Positions 16,242 through 25,512 of a stretch of 29,243 bases of DNA are shown here, one piece after another. The translations under genes were made by a program, and so were the position numbers. Where the stretch lies: positions 1 to 29,243 of the forward strand of contig JAKLKB010000117.1 in assembly GCA_023150835.1 (NCBI GenBank), in the 5' to 3' direction. This DNA is from Myxococcota bacterium. Lineage in GTDB: Bacteria; Myxococcota_C; UBA6777. Each line of letters opens with the position of its first letter. Positions within the stretch are counted from its first letter, which is position 1. The notes under the pieces were generated by a model. The model saw only the letters and a list, made by a program, of their open reading frames with translations, ran no database searches and had not been told where the DNA came from.

Positions 16242-19200
16242 CTAAGAAAGACGTTCCAAACGCGACAACCATTCACACACGCCCAGCAACAACACACTTT
16301 CCTCCGAATCATCAAAGACCGCACTCACAAGGCCCAAAAGACCCGCCTGAAGCTGCACTTGCTCTCGCTTTTGTACAATCAGCGCGATCGGGATATCGCC
16401 CCACAACGGATTGGAGCGCATCGCACGTAAAAAAGCAAAACTGTCCAACGAAGACACCGCCACATCGATCAAGATCGCATCGGGAGTTCCCCGATTTAAG
16501 GCGCTCACCGCTTCATTTCCGTTGCGTGCGATCACGGGAAACCAACCCACCCCATGCAACCGCTCCGAAAGCAGATGGCCCAAACGCTCGTTGCTCTCGA
16601 TGATCAATACTTTTTGTTGCCCAGAACTCACAGACAGCGTCCGCAAATTCTGCAACAACAGTCCCCGATCCACGGGCTTGGTCATATAACCCGAAGCTCC
16701 CCACGCAAACCCTTGGCTCTTGTTGTCCAACATCGACAAGATCAACACAGGGATCCGTGCAAGCGCTTTGTCTTGCTTCAAACGCTTGAGTACGCTCCAT
16801 CCGTCCAAACCCGGCAAGATCACATCCAAGGTGATCACCTGTGGTCGCAAAGCAGAAGCCATCTCAAGGGCCGTTTCTCCATCCCGCGCAAGCGCCACCC
16901 CAAAACCTTCGCGTGTCAAGATCCGCGTCATCAAATCCAACATCGCAGGATCATCATCCACCACCAACACCAACGGCATCGGATGCCCCTGCCCTTCCGC
17001 AGCAGACGTAGCTCCAGAAACAGGCATCACCCCTTCTCGAACCACGTGGCTTGCCTCAAACACTCCGCTCCCCCACTTCGTCTTCTCCGCCCCCACAGCC
17101 GCCGCTGGTTCTCGTCCCGCCCCCACAGCCGCCGCTGGTTCTCGTCCCGCCCCCACAGCCGCCGTTGGTTCTCGTCCCCCCCCCACAGCCACCGAGGGTT
17201 CTCGTTCCACCAAAGCAGAAGAGGGGGGCGGCAAAGAAAGCGTAGGCAGCGACAAGACAGGATTTGAGATGCGTGTACCGCGCAAGGTCGGTTCGGGTTG
17301 GATAGTGGGAAGCGAAAAGGCGGATGTCTTTTTGATCGGGTTGGGGTGCGAACTTGTCGGAGAGGTCAGGGGTTCTGCGGGCTGCTCTTCTGTGGGTGGG
17401 AAGGAAGGCAAAGGAAAGGGAGTCGAGCGATTGACACGAAAAGATGCAGGCGGAACGGCTGAGATGCGGCTATTGTGATCGGAGGATCCGCCTGTGCGCA
17501 AGGCAGGGTGGGTTCGCCGCAATTCTTTTGGCGGGGACTCCGCCGCCGCTCGTTGCAACGGCTCTTGTTCGGTCGAAGAGCGCCGTTGGTTCGGGGTTTC
17601 GGGCGAAGAACGTTGCAGCGGCGAGGTTTCGGGCGAAGAACGTTGCAGCGGCGAGGTTTCGGGCGAAGAACGTTGCAGCGACGAGGTTTCGGGCGAAGAA
17701 CGTTGCAGCGACGAGGTTTCGGGCGAAGAACGTTGCAGCGACGAGGTTTCGGGCGAAGAACGTTGCAGCGGCGAGGCTTCGGGCGAAGAGTGTAGGGATT
17801 CATGCTCGGTCGAAGAACGCCGCAGGGTCGGGGTTTCCGTCGAAGAGCGCCGTAGGGTCGGGGTTTCCGTCGAAGAGCGCCGCAGGGTCGGGGTTTCCGT
17901 CGAAGAACGCCGCAGGGTCGGGGTTTCCGTCGAAGAGCGCCGTAGGGACGAAGTTTCAGAGGAAGAGTGTAGAGGTTGATGTTCGGTCGAAGAGCGCCGC
18001 AGATCGGTGGGTAGAGGGGGAGAAAGAGGTGGGTGATCGCTCTTGGCTCCGAGTCCGATCACGACACGAGGAGCGGAAGGTGCGGGATCGCCGAGAGATG
18101 CGTTGGATTCTCGGCTGCGCGGTGCAGGTTCGAGATCGACGGCGAGGTTTTGCGGCAAAAAGACCGTAAAGCGCGAGCCTTTCCCCGGGAGGCTATCGAC
18201 TTCGATATCTCCCCCCATCATCCGGCAAAAATGCCGACTGATCGCCAACCCAAGCCCTGTACCGCCGTACTTTCGGCTTGTCGAAGAATCTGCCTGAGAA
18301 AAAGCCCGAAACAACAGCTTTTGCTGTTCCTGTTCGATCCCGATGCCTGTGTCCTCGACAGAAAACACCACCCACTGTTGTCCCCCACGCCGTATCTCGC
18401 TGATGCGCAAATTGACCTCGCCCTGTTGCGTAAACTTGCAAGCGTTGGACAACAGATTGAGCAATACTTGGCGCACCTTGGTTGGGTCGCACAAAAACTC
18501 TTGGGGCTCGGCTTCCATCTTCAACGAGAGGCGGTTTTGATTTTTCTCTGCAAGCGGTCGGATCGTCGTCATCACGTCATGGATCATGTCGCGCAGTCGC
18601 ACAAACTCCATAAACAATTCCATCCGCCCCGCCTCGATCTTCGAGAGATCGAGAACATCGTTGACCAGCGCCAACAAGTGCTTGCCCGAGGCGTTGATCT
18701 TTTCCAGATCGGTCACGAGATCTTCGTAACATCCCTGCTGGATATCCTCTTGCATCATCTCGCTGTACCCGATGATTGCGTTGAGTGGCGTGCGCAACTC
18801 GTGGCTCATATTCGCCAAGAATTGGCTTTTGGCGTTGTTCGAGGCTTCTGCACTTTCTTTGGCTTTGCGGAGTTCTTGCTCGATGCGCTTGGTCTCGCTG
18901 ACATCGGTCGACACCGAGACTCCGCCCACCACCGCCCCCTCTTCGTCAAAAAGCGGCGTATAATACGCCTCAAAAAACGCTCCTTCGATCTCAAGGATCG
19001 TAAAGATCGCCTCCCCTCCCAAGACACGCTCCGCGCAATGGCGAATGGTTTCGTTGCCCAAGGATACGATCGACTGCCCCACAAGCTCGGCGCTATTCCA
19101 GCCGATCTGATGAAGGTTCCGCCCCAACGCCAACGTGATCACGCCCGCTCCATCGAAGACAAAGAAATGGATCGGAGCGCTATCCAAGATCATCTGCATC

Positions 19201-19721
19201 CATGCTTGATTTTCTTCGAGTGCTTCTTCGGCGCGTTTGCGTTCGGTCGACTCAAGCCCCGTCCCCAACACCAAGCGGCGCCCCTTAAAAATGATCGGAG
19301 CCAAGGTCAGATCCAACCAACCGATCCCACCGTCGCGCCGCTGAAAAGCGATCTCAAAACGCCGCTCTCCAAATTGATGCCGTAAAGACACCAACGCATC
19401 GTGAAGCTGGGCGCGTTCCTCTTCGGCGATCAGTTCCCAAAAAACCCCTTCGATCAGCTCGTCGCGTGTGTAGCCCGTCAACCGAACCAACGCAGGATTG
19501 ACATACAACAGCTCCGTATCATGCAATACAAATGTCGCAGCAGGCGATATCTCGGCCATGATCTGAAATTCTTCGCTGTCCAACTCGCGTTTGGGGGTTG
19601 TCTGCCAACGCGCTTGTTCCTCCGCCAACAGCGCCATCATCTCTTCGTAGGCCTCTTCATCTTTACAAAGCTGCCTCAAGCGCCCACGCGACTCTCGATC
19701 CACGCCAGCCTCCGCATCCAT
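16242..19721 (-). CDS. Large hybrid histidine kinase: PAS-PAS-HisKA-HATPase-repeat linker-REC-REC
   Basis: This 1159-residue protein has a short coiled N-terminus, PAS 1 (~50-165, FRDGG-like core and STERKRAEE exit), PAS 2 (~170-290), HisKA with H307 in [11 protein letters not shown], and an ATPase domain with N box [10 protein letters not shown] and G2 [11 protein letters not shown] ~380-residue Ser/Pro/Arg-rich linker with two families of 10-residue repeats follows. Receiver 1 has DDD at its start and phospho-Asp D966 in [13 protein letters not shown], with Lys in MTKPVD. Receiver 2 has IESNE instead of an acidic pair, keeps D1086 in [10 protein letters not shown], but lacks the conserved Lys (VFDDSE), so it is degenerate. 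No membrane segment is visible. Two direct repeats lie upstream of the start at 19769-19862. Confidence 0.93.
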   Translation of the reverse strand: MDAEAGVDRESRGRLRQLCKDEEAYEEMMALLAEEQARWQTTPKRELDSEEFQIMAEISPAATFVLHDTELLYVNPALVRLTGYTRDELIEGVFWELIAEEERAQLHDALVSLRHQFGERRFEIAFQRRDGGIGWLDLTLAPIIFKGRRLVLGTGLESTERKRAEEALEENQAWMQMILDSAPIHFFVFDGAGVITLALGRNLHQIGWNSAELVGQSIVSLGNETIRHCAERVLGGEAIFTILEIEGAFFEAYYTPLFDEEGAVVGGVSVSTDVSETKRIEQELRKAKESAEASNNAKSQFLANMSHELRTPLNAIIGYSEMMQEDIQQGCYEDLVTDLEKINASGKHLLALVNDVLDLSKIEAGRMELFMEFVRLRDMIHDVMTTIRPLAEKNQNRLSLKMEAEPQEFLCDPTKVRQVLLNLLSNACKFTQQGEVNLRISEIRRGGQQWVVFSVEDTGIGIEQEQQKLLFRAFSQADSSTSRKYGGTGLGLAISRHFCRMMGGDIEVDSLPGKGSRFTVFLPQNLAVDLEPAPRSRESNASLGDPAPSAPRVVIGLGAKSDHPPLSPPLPTDLRRSSTEHQPLHSSSETSSLRRSSTETPTLRRSSTETPTLRRSSTETPTLRRSSTETPTLRRSSTEHESLHSSPEASPLQRSSPETSSLQRSSPETSSLQRSSPETSSLQRSSPETSPLQRSSPETSPLQRSSPETPNQRRSSTEQEPLQRAAAESPPKELRRTHPALRTGGSSDHNSRISAVPPASFRVNRSTPFPLPSFPPTEEQPAEPLTSPTSSHPNPIKKTSAFSLPTIQPEPTLRGTRISNPVLSLPTLSLPPPSSALVEREPSVAVGGGREPTAAVGAGREPAAAVGAGREPAAAVGAEKTKWGSGVFEASHVVREGVMPVSGATSAAEGQGHPMPLVLVVDDDPAMLDLMTRILTREGFGVALARDGETALEMASALRPQVITLDVILPGLDGWSVLKRLKQDKALARIPVLILSMLDNKSQGFAWGASGYMTKPVDRGLLLQNLRTLSVSSGQQKVLIIESNERLGHLLSERLHGVGWFPVIARNGNEAVSALNRGTPDAILIDVAVSSLDSFAFLRAMRSNPLWGDIPIALIVQKREQVQLQAGLLGLVSAVFDDSEESVLLLGVCEWLSRLERLS
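17089..17208 (-). repeat. Four 30-bp tandem repeats encoding [10 protein letters not shown]-type units
   Basis: Within the linker of the 1159-residue kinase, four consecutive 30-bp units encode [30 protein letters not shown] and REPAAAVGA. The last two units are almost identical in DNA, suggesting recent expansion. The unit length keeps the frame, so copy-number changes would lengthen or shorten the linker before receiver 1. Confidence 0.85.
17546..18005 (-). repeat. About 16 tandem 30-bp units encoding L[RQ]RSS[TP]ETxx repeats in kinase linker
   Basis: The linker contains 16 consecutive units, mostly of 10 residues. Two sequence classes alternate in blocks: [10 protein letters not shown] (five units, the last [10 protein letters not shown]) and [12 protein letters not shown] (six units, the last [10 protein letters not shown]), with two 9-residue spacers LHSSSETSS and LHSSPEASP and variant end units ([29 protein letters not shown]). 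Units within a block are identical or nearly so in DNA, a sign of ongoing unequal exchange or slippage. The reading frame is kept throughout. Confidence 0.9.
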
Positions 19722-19768
19722 ACGACGCTACCGCGCCCATGCCATCGCGTCTTTCGCTCCTATACGTC

Positions 19769-19862
19769 CGTTTCTAAACCCTTGACCGCAGCCGAGAACA
19801 CCTCGTCTTTTGCCAACCCACAGCAGTGCATCGCGTTTCTAAACCGTTGACCGCAACCAAGA
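19769..19862 (-). promoter_or_regulatory. Paired ~29-bp direct repeats upstream of the large hybrid kinase gene
   Basis: On the minus strand, copies at 19862-19834 and 19797-19769 share GGTCAA(C/G)GGTTTAGAAACG and differ at only a few of 29 positions. They lie about 48 and 113 bases upstream of the kinase start. The 65-bp spacing is not a multiple of three, so the repeat cannot reflect a repeated peptide. It may be a binding site for a regulator; no -10/-35 boxes can be assigned with confidence. Confidence 0.55.
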
Positions 19863-19899
19863 CCCCTGCGCCTTTGATCAGACTCGAAACACCAAGGTA

Positions 19900-22776
19900 T
19901 CAGCCACCAAGCACCGATGTTTGGGGCTTTTTGGGGCAGCACCATGCAGACAACGCACGAGCAAGCGTTTCTTGACGGACGGGCTTGGCCAGATAGTCAT
20001 CCATTCCTGCGTCCAACGCACGTTGTTTGTCTTCTTCGAGGTCGCTTGCACTCATTCCGATGATCGGAAGTCCTTTTGCGAAGCGTTGTCGGATCAACGC
20101 AGTGGTTTGATAACCGTCCAGTTCGGGCATTTGACAATCCATCAGGATGGCCTTGTAAGGCACATCACACGACCGCTGCAAACAAAACAAGGCTTCTTGG
20201 CCATTCGACGCCAAGTCCACCGCGTAGCCCAGCCGATCGAGGGTCAGCGTCATCACACGCTGGTTCAGCAAGTTGTCTTCGACCACCAACACACGAGGAT
20301 GCTCGGCTTTTTCCGCAGAAGATCGTGCCTCTCCTTGATCTTGTTGGAGAAAAGAGATGTCTGATTTGTTGTTTTTGGGGGGGCGTGTCTGGGGTGCCTT
20401 TTCCATTCGTGCTTCCTTCTCCCCTACGCGCAAGTCTTTTGTTTGCAAACCCCGCCCCCTCGCAGGATCGCCCTCAAAACGTTTTGTCGGATACCCCGTT
20501 CTTTCTCCACCCCCACGCGGAGAAAAACGTTCTGTGGTTATAGAATGCTTTTGTTGTTCTGTCGAGAGCGTCGTTTGAGTATGGCCGATGCTGTACGCCA
20601 ACGCATCTACCGCGTGGCGGGAGCCAAACGCCGAGGGATGGCCGACGTTCTCTGTGTAAGCGGCCTGTTCTTGGCGCGCCAAAACAGCCGAAGGATGGGA
20701 CGACATCGACGAGGGGGAGAGATGGGAGATCGCTGCGAGCGAAGGGTGGGCTTCGCCCCAGCGATCTTGCGGATGATAGGAAGGAAACAGATCGGAGCGT
20801 TCGAGGCGGATCGAAGTGCTTGATGGGGTGGTTCCTGCTTTTTTATAGGGATTGCTCGTGACGTGGCGTTGCTCTTTTTGCCAAGCCAACGCCAACGAAA
20901 GAACCCGCCGCATCTCTTCTTGGCGAACGCGCCGTTCAAAAACAAAAAGCCCTGCACGCGCCGCCGCCCAACGCGGCACAAAATGGGGATTCGAGAGCGA
21001 TACCACATACGCACAACGCGAAGCTACGGGAGATTCCGCATAACTCGCCAACCAAGACCACGCCTGTTCTTCCATGCCATCGGCCTCGATCCAACACAAC
21101 GAAACTCCCGTCGGCTCATGTTCAGACCACAACAACCGCGCCTCCGCCTCGTAGAGGCTCCCGACGCTTTCACACATACATCCCCACGCCGACAACAAAC
21201 GCCTCGCCCAAACACGCCGCGTTCCGAGTCGATCCACCCACAAGATGCGCGGTGGCGGCACCCAACTCTCGATCCCAACCAGCGGCAAAGCAGGCGTGGG
21301 TGATCCATTCCACACCAACCCACTTCCCTGTTTTTGGGTCGTCAACGGCAACCACACCGCAAAGCAACTTCCGATATCGGGAACACTCGACACTTCGATC
21401 CGGCCCCCCATGCGCTCCGCCAGTTGTTTGGCGATCACCAAGCCCAAGCCCGTCCCTCCAAAGTGGCGGCTTGTCGAAGCATGAGCTTGTTCAAAGATCG
21501 AAAAGAGCCGAGGGATGGCCTCGGCTTCGATGCCGATCCCTGTGTCGCGCACACTCAAACGCACGCCTTCGCCCAAGCGTTCGGCATGTACGGACACCTC
21601 TCCTGCTTGGGTAAACTTTAAGGCGTTGGCGATCAAGTTCATCAAGATCTGCCGCAAACGCAGCGGATCGCCCCAGATATGGTGCGGAAGATCAGGGTCG
21701 ATCATACCCACCAACGGCAGTGACTTGTTGTGCGCTTGGGGCCAAAAAAACGACAAGACGCTCTCGATCAAGTCGGGGAGATCAAACGAGACCTGTTCAA
21801 GTTCGAGGCGACCCGCCTGTAGCTTGGAAAAGTCCAAGATATCGTTGACCAGATCCTGAAGCATCAGGCCCGACTCACGGACGATCTGGAGCAGCTCGTT
21901 GTCGTCCAATTGTCGTTGCTCGTTTTGCAGCAGCTCCAAGGCCGTCAACATCCCATGCAACGGCGTGCGGATCTCGTGACTCATCCGCGCCAAAAATGCC
22001 GAGCGCTCTTCGGCGGCTTGTACAGCTTCTTCGTGGGCTTGTTGTAGCTTTCGTTCGAGATTTTTGTGCGCGGTGATATCGCGTACGATCACCAAGGCTT
22101 CTTCGGGATGGACGGCCACGATCCGCGCCTCGTAAGCGTGTTCTCCCGCTTGACGCTGCTTGACGCTGTATTCCATCTGTTGTGCAACCCGCGAGGTCAG
22201 CACAAGATCGATCTTCTCTTGCATCTTTTCATCGATCCCAACGGGCCAAGGGCGTTCCGCTGCGCTTTGTGGATCAAACACATCCCGCCAACTCAAGGCA
22301 TCCCGTACTCGGGCGTCTTCGCTCACATGAAACAAACAATCCGGCAATGCGTACAACAATGCCCGATGTCGCTCCTCGATCTGCTCAAGGGCTGCCTTCG
22401 TTTGCTCGCTCTCTTCTAACTGTCGCCGCAATCGCCCCCCCAAAGCGTGCATCTGTCCAAGCGACAAACCCACCCACGAAAACAATGCCATCCCCGCAAG
22501 GTACAGACTTGGCTGGTGAACGATCTCGTTCGGATAGCCCGCAAGATACAACAACGTGGTCTGATTCCCCATCGCCACCATCGCTGCCAACAAGCCCACG
22601 CGCCGCCCTGCGATCCCGCCGCTCAATCCGACAGGAACCACCGCCAATAAACCTGCCAATGCGCCAAAATTCCGATACAACGGCAGATACAGCGCCCACA
22701 TCCCGATCCATGAAAGCCACATCAAGATCACCCAAAGGCTTCTTCGATCTGTGATGTCGCTGATCTTCTGGCTCAT
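19900..22776 (-). CDS. Membrane hybrid histidine kinase: 4 TM-PAS-HisKA-HATPase-pseudoREC-REC (BarA-like)
   Basis: This 958-residue protein begins with about four membrane helices (residues ~13-110, no large periplasmic loop). A coiled coil and a PAS-like domain to ~240 follow, then HisKA with H267 in MSHEIRTPLHG, and an ATPase with N box NLIANALKFT and G2 GGTGLGLVIA. Residues ~505-635 look like a receiver that has lost its active site (ILWVDRLGTRRVW, then CWIEADG). A ~190-residue low-complexity linker leads to a canonical C-terminal receiver with D880 in ILMDCQMPELDGY and LAKPV. The pattern is that of BarA/ArcB-type phosphorelay kinases but without a C-terminal Hpt domain, so a separate Hpt protein is expected elsewhere. 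The start has GAGGGGGTG upstream; rnd ends 96 bases before it. Confidence 0.93.
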   Translation of the reverse strand: MSQKISDITDRRSLWVILMWLSWIGMWALYLPLYRNFGALAGLLAVVPVGLSGGIAGRRVGLLAAMVAMGNQTTLLYLAGYPNEIVHQPSLYLAGMALFSWVGLSLGQMHALGGRLRRQLEESEQTKAALEQIEERHRALLYALPDCLFHVSEDARVRDALSWRDVFDPQSAAERPWPVGIDEKMQEKIDLVLTSRVAQQMEYSVKQRQAGEHAYEARIVAVHPEEALVIVRDITAHKNLERKLQQAHEEAVQAAEERSAFLARMSHEIRTPLHGMLTALELLQNEQRQLDDNELLQIVRESGLMLQDLVNDILDFSKLQAGRLELEQVSFDLPDLIESVLSFFWPQAHNKSLPLVGMIDPDLPHHIWGDPLRLRQILMNLIANALKFTQAGEVSVHAERLGEGVRLSVRDTGIGIEAEAIPRLFSIFEQAHASTSRHFGGTGLGLVIAKQLAERMGGRIEVSSVPDIGSCFAVWLPLTTQKQGSGLVWNGSPTPALPLVGIESWVPPPRILWVDRLGTRRVWARRLLSAWGCMCESVGSLYEAEARLLWSEHEPTGVSLCWIEADGMEEQAWSWLASYAESPVASRCAYVVSLSNPHFVPRWAAARAGLFVFERRVRQEEMRRVLSLALAWQKEQRHVTSNPYKKAGTTPSSTSIRLERSDLFPSYHPQDRWGEAHPSLAAISHLSPSSMSSHPSAVLARQEQAAYTENVGHPSAFGSRHAVDALAYSIGHTQTTLSTEQQKHSITTERFSPRGGGERTGYPTKRFEGDPARGRGLQTKDLRVGEKEARMEKAPQTRPPKNNKSDISFLQQDQGEARSSAEKAEHPRVLVVEDNLLNQRVMTLTLDRLGYAVDLASNGQEALFCLQRSCDVPYKAILMDCQMPELDGYQTTALIRQRFAKGLPIIGMSASDLEEDKQRALDAGMDDYLAKPVRQETLARALSAWCCPKKPQTSVLGG

Positions 22777-22872
22777 CTTGCACCCCCTCGTGCATCACGT
22801 GCCAACCCATTCCACTTCCAACCTTCAAACGTCGGCAGAACATAAATGCTTTTCACTCAAAAAGATAGCCCC

Positions 22873-24018
22873 TTAGTTTTGCAAAGCATCCAGCAACGCA
22901 CGTCCATATCGCCGCACGCGCCACCCAGACATCCCCGGTACTTTGGCCAAAGACACCAGATCGCGTGGCCGATGAAGCAGACAATTCTTCAACAACTGAC
23001 CCGAAAACAACAATCCCCCTTCGATCCCCTCTGCCTCTGCCAGCGCATTGCGCCAATCGCGCAGTCGATCAAAATGCTCCACGTCCAACGAAGACTCTGA
23101 CACACGGCCTTTTTGCGTTCTGGGCTTTTTTGGCAGAGGGCGCAGCGGCCCTTGGCTCCGTACCACCGCCTCGATCAACAGTTCTCCATACTCTCGGATC
23201 TGCGCAGGCTTCATCCCTCGTAAGGCCGAAAGCTCCTTCACTGTTCGCGGTTCTCGTACCGCCATCTCGATCAAAGCATGATCAGGAGCCACCAAAAATG
23301 CGGCCTTGTTGATCTCTTCGCAGATCAGATGTCGGGCCACATACAAAGCGTGCAACGTTTGAAGCTGTCGCGCAGAGAGTTCTTTGGCCCCCTTCAACCG
23401 AAGAAAACCGCTGGAATCAAACAATTTCTCTTCGTAGTGGGTTTGTTGCGCGATGTTGCGCGACTCTTCTAATGCCGCATCCAACCAACCGCATTCTTCA
23501 AGCTGTTCCAACAGCAAGTCCTTGAGTTCGAGCAGATGGCGAACATCCGTAGCCGCGTAAGCAAGCGCCTCTTCGGGCAACGGGCGTATCGACCAATCCA
23601 ACGTCTGAAACTGCTTGGTGATCTGCAACCCAAAGAAACGCTCCAACAAAGCGCTCAATCCACGTCCGGGGAGCGCCAAAAATCCCGCCGCGATCTCCGT
23701 ATCAAACAGCCCTTGCGCATGGATCTGATAATCTCTTTGCAGGTTCAAAAGGTCGTTGACTGCGCTATGAAAGACTTTTAAGCGCTGTGCATCCGACAAA
23801 AATTCACGCAAGATCGCGATCGACGCTTCCCCAAGCGCCAGCAGATCCAACAACGCTACCTGCCCGCGTGTCGCAACTTGCATCAAACAAAGCCGTGGGC
23901 GGTAGCTATGAACCCCATCGCTTTCCGTATCCACAGCGTACTCTTGTTCTTCGCGCACACTTGCCCACCACGCCGCAAAGATATCGTCCCGATCAATCCA
24001 CTGCCACATCTGCACCAC
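22873..24018 (-). CDS. rnd: Ribonuclease D (DEDDy 3'-5' exonuclease with HRDC domain)
   Basis: This 381-residue protein carries all RNase D exonuclease motifs: VDTE (D30, E32), FHSAVNDL (D89) and YAATDV (Y154, D158), the DEDDy set that binds two metal ions. The family phrase KQFQTLDWSIRPL is present. An HRDC domain follows at about residues 205-285, and a second HRDC-like helical region ends the protein (LVSLAKVPGMSGWRVRRYG). The known role is 3' trimming of tRNA and other stable RNA in the cytoplasm. It starts at GTG (24018, with alternatives GTG 24015 and ATG 24009; GAGAGGGAG lies just upstream) and overlaps the kinase gene by 26 bases, so it is translationally coupled to it. Confidence 0.95.
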   Translation of the reverse strand: MVQMWQWIDRDDIFAAWWASVREEQEYAVDTESDGVHSYRPRLCLMQVATRGQVALLDLLALGEASIAILREFLSDAQRLKVFHSAVNDLLNLQRDYQIHAQGLFDTEIAAGFLALPGRGLSALLERFFGLQITKQFQTLDWSIRPLPEEALAYAATDVRHLLELKDLLLEQLEECGWLDAALEESRNIAQQTHYEEKLFDSSGFLRLKGAKELSARQLQTLHALYVARHLICEEINKAAFLVAPDHALIEMAVREPRTVKELSALRGMKPAQIREYGELLIEAVVRSQGPLRPLPKKPRTQKGRVSESSLDVEHFDRLRDWRNALAEAEGIEGGLLFSGQLLKNCLLHRPRDLVSLAKVPGMSGWRVRRYGRALLDALQN

Positions 24019-24952
24019 GCTCCCTCTCTATCTGCGCAACCCACGTCCTCAAAAACGCCTCGCCTTCTTCTTCGGCTTGTTGCGCCAATGCCTCCAACTC
24101 CCCAAGCACCACTTCCGCACTTTCGGCACGCGCCTCCAAACTTGGCTCCAATACGCGCTCCAAGATCGGCTCCACTTCCTCACGCCAAGGCAAGTCAACC
24201 CCCACCATCGGCGGCATCTGCAACACCGGCAACCTCTCCAAGATCTGCTCTGGTGACATCCCTGCAAACAAGCGCCGCCCCATCAACATCTCCCACATCA
24301 CCAACCCCCACGAAAACAGATCCGATCGCGGCTCCACAGGCCGCCCACAAGCCGCCTCAGGCGACAGGTACGCAAAACGCCCGCGCAGCGAGTCCCACGC
24401 CGTCTGCCGCAAGATCACATCCGACACCGCGATCCCCAAGTCCGCCACTTTGACCCAACCTGCGGTACTCACCAACAGATTCGGCGGCGAAAGATCCCGA
24501 TGCACTACCGATATCTTCTTTCCTTCGGACACTTCGGCTTGATGAAGGTAACACAGCGCACGCAAGACCTGTATCCCTACACACACCGCTGCTTGCGCAG
24601 GCCAACGCACGCCCCGCTGTTGGGTCTCCTGCAACAACACACCCAGATCACAGCCTTGCACATACTCCATCAAAAGATACGGCGCTGCGGGATCTTCACA
24701 ACCCGCTACATACGACGCCAGATGCGGATGTTGCAAACGCTCCATCATCCGAATCTCATCACAAAACATCGCGATGATCTCGTCGTCCGCATCAAACGGA
24801 AAACGCAAGGTCTTTAAGGCATAACGCACACTTGGATCGTCTTGCGGCCCCACCAGCCACACCGAGGCCACTCCGCCTTCGGCCAACAACCGCAACGCGA
24901 CCCAAGACCACTCCCGCAAGACCATGCGCTGCACAACACTCGATCCCCTCAT
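23993..24952 (-). CDS. Hanks-type Ser/Thr protein kinase, cytoplasmic
   Basis: This 319-residue protein is essentially one kinase domain. It shows a degenerate Gly loop (AEGGVASVWLV), the ATP-anchoring lysine K47 in YALKTL, helix-C glutamate E66, the catalytic loop VHRDLSPPN (D153, N158), metal-binding D171 in ADLGIA, and SPE in place of APE. No membrane helix or sensor domain follows; the ~45 C-terminal residues are a Glu/Ala-rich coiled coil. The ATG at 24952 overlaps the rimI stop as ATGA, with GGAG 8 bases upstream, so kinase and rimI are coupled. Substrates are unknown. A candidate by motif is the RRSS-rich linker of the hybrid kinase downstream, which is inference. Confidence 0.93.
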   Translation of the reverse strand: MRGSSVVQRMVLREWSWVALRLLAEGGVASVWLVGPQDDPSVRYALKTLRFPFDADDEIIAMFCDEIRMMERLQHPHLASYVAGCEDPAAPYLLMEYVQGCDLGVLLQETQQRGVRWPAQAAVCVGIQVLRALCYLHQAEVSEGKKISVVHRDLSPPNLLVSTAGWVKVADLGIAVSDVILRQTAWDSLRGRFAYLSPEAACGRPVEPRSDLFSWGLVMWEMLMGRRLFAGMSPEQILERLPVLQMPPMVGVDLPWREEVEPILERVLEPSLEARAESAEVVLGELEALAQQAEEEGEAFLRTWVAQIERERGADVAVD

Positions 24953-25446
24953 CCCTTCGGCTCCATCGACAACACAAACACCCACGCATCCTCGATCGGC
25001 TTGTCGTAATACTTTTTCCGCAGACCCACCTGTTCAAACCCAAACGACCGATACAAGCCGATCGCTGCAACATTCGAGATCCGCACTTCCAAAAAGATCT
25101 CCAACACCCGCGCTTCTCGCGCAATCCGTATCGCATCCTCCAGCATCTTCCGACCGATCCCCATACGCTGATACGCCGGAAGCACCGCCACATTCAATAG
25201 ATGCAACTCGCTTGGCAACAACCAAGACAAACAATACCCCACAGGGATCTCTTCTCCACCAAGAGGATCGCGCAATACCGCCAAGCGAAAACGCGACCAA
25301 GGATGCGTAAACTCCGGCTCCAAGGCTTTTAATGACCACGGGTGCGGCTGTGCCATCCGCTCGATTCGGCATATCGCCGAGATATCGGCCTGCGTCGCCT
25401 GACGCAACGACAAGACTTGCCCTTGTATCTCTAAGATCGCGCTCAT
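24949..25446 (-). CDS. rimI: RimI-like N-alpha-acetyltransferase (GNAT family)
   Basis: This 165-residue GNAT protein contains the acetyl-CoA-binding signature NVAVLPAYQRMGIGRKML and the RimI-type C-terminal motif EVRISNVAAIGLYRSFGFEQVGLRKKYY. The N-terminal half carries RQATQADISAICRIERMAQPHPWS, typical of RimI, which acetylates the N-terminus of ribosomal protein S18. Other small GNAT enzymes with the same pattern cannot be excluded. The ATG at 25446 has AAGGGG 4-5 bases upstream; the frame is open to 25470. It follows the FGE-like gene by 66 bases and overlaps the Ser/Thr kinase gene by four bases. Confidence 0.88.
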   Translation of the reverse strand: MSAILEIQGQVLSLRQATQADISAICRIERMAQPHPWSLKALEPEFTHPWSRFRLAVLRDPLGGEEIPVGYCLSWLLPSELHLLNVAVLPAYQRMGIGRKMLEDAIRIAREARVLEIFLEVRISNVAAIGLYRSFGFEQVGLRKKYYDKPIEDAWVFVLSMEPKG

Positions 25447-25512
25447 CAAACCCCTTACGACCTGTCCCACGCCACCGCCGTCGCCACCTTCATCTTCCCC
25501 CGCCTGTGCGCT

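Noticed and set aside
17546-18005. CRISPR-like array of ~30-bp repeats
   Set aside because: There are no spacers between the units, and they are translated in frame as a protein linker between well-defined kinase and receiver domains.
16242-19721. Plus-strand frames antisense to the hybrid kinases (for example 18033-19385, 17444-18169)
   Set aside because: The minus-strand frames contain complete PAS, HisKA, HATPase and receiver motifs, so the opposite frames are by-products.
19760-19945. 61-codon minus-strand frame between the two large kinases
   Set aside because: It covers the 29-bp direct repeats in two different frames, overlaps the preceding gene end, and has no ribosome-binding site or recognisable sequence.
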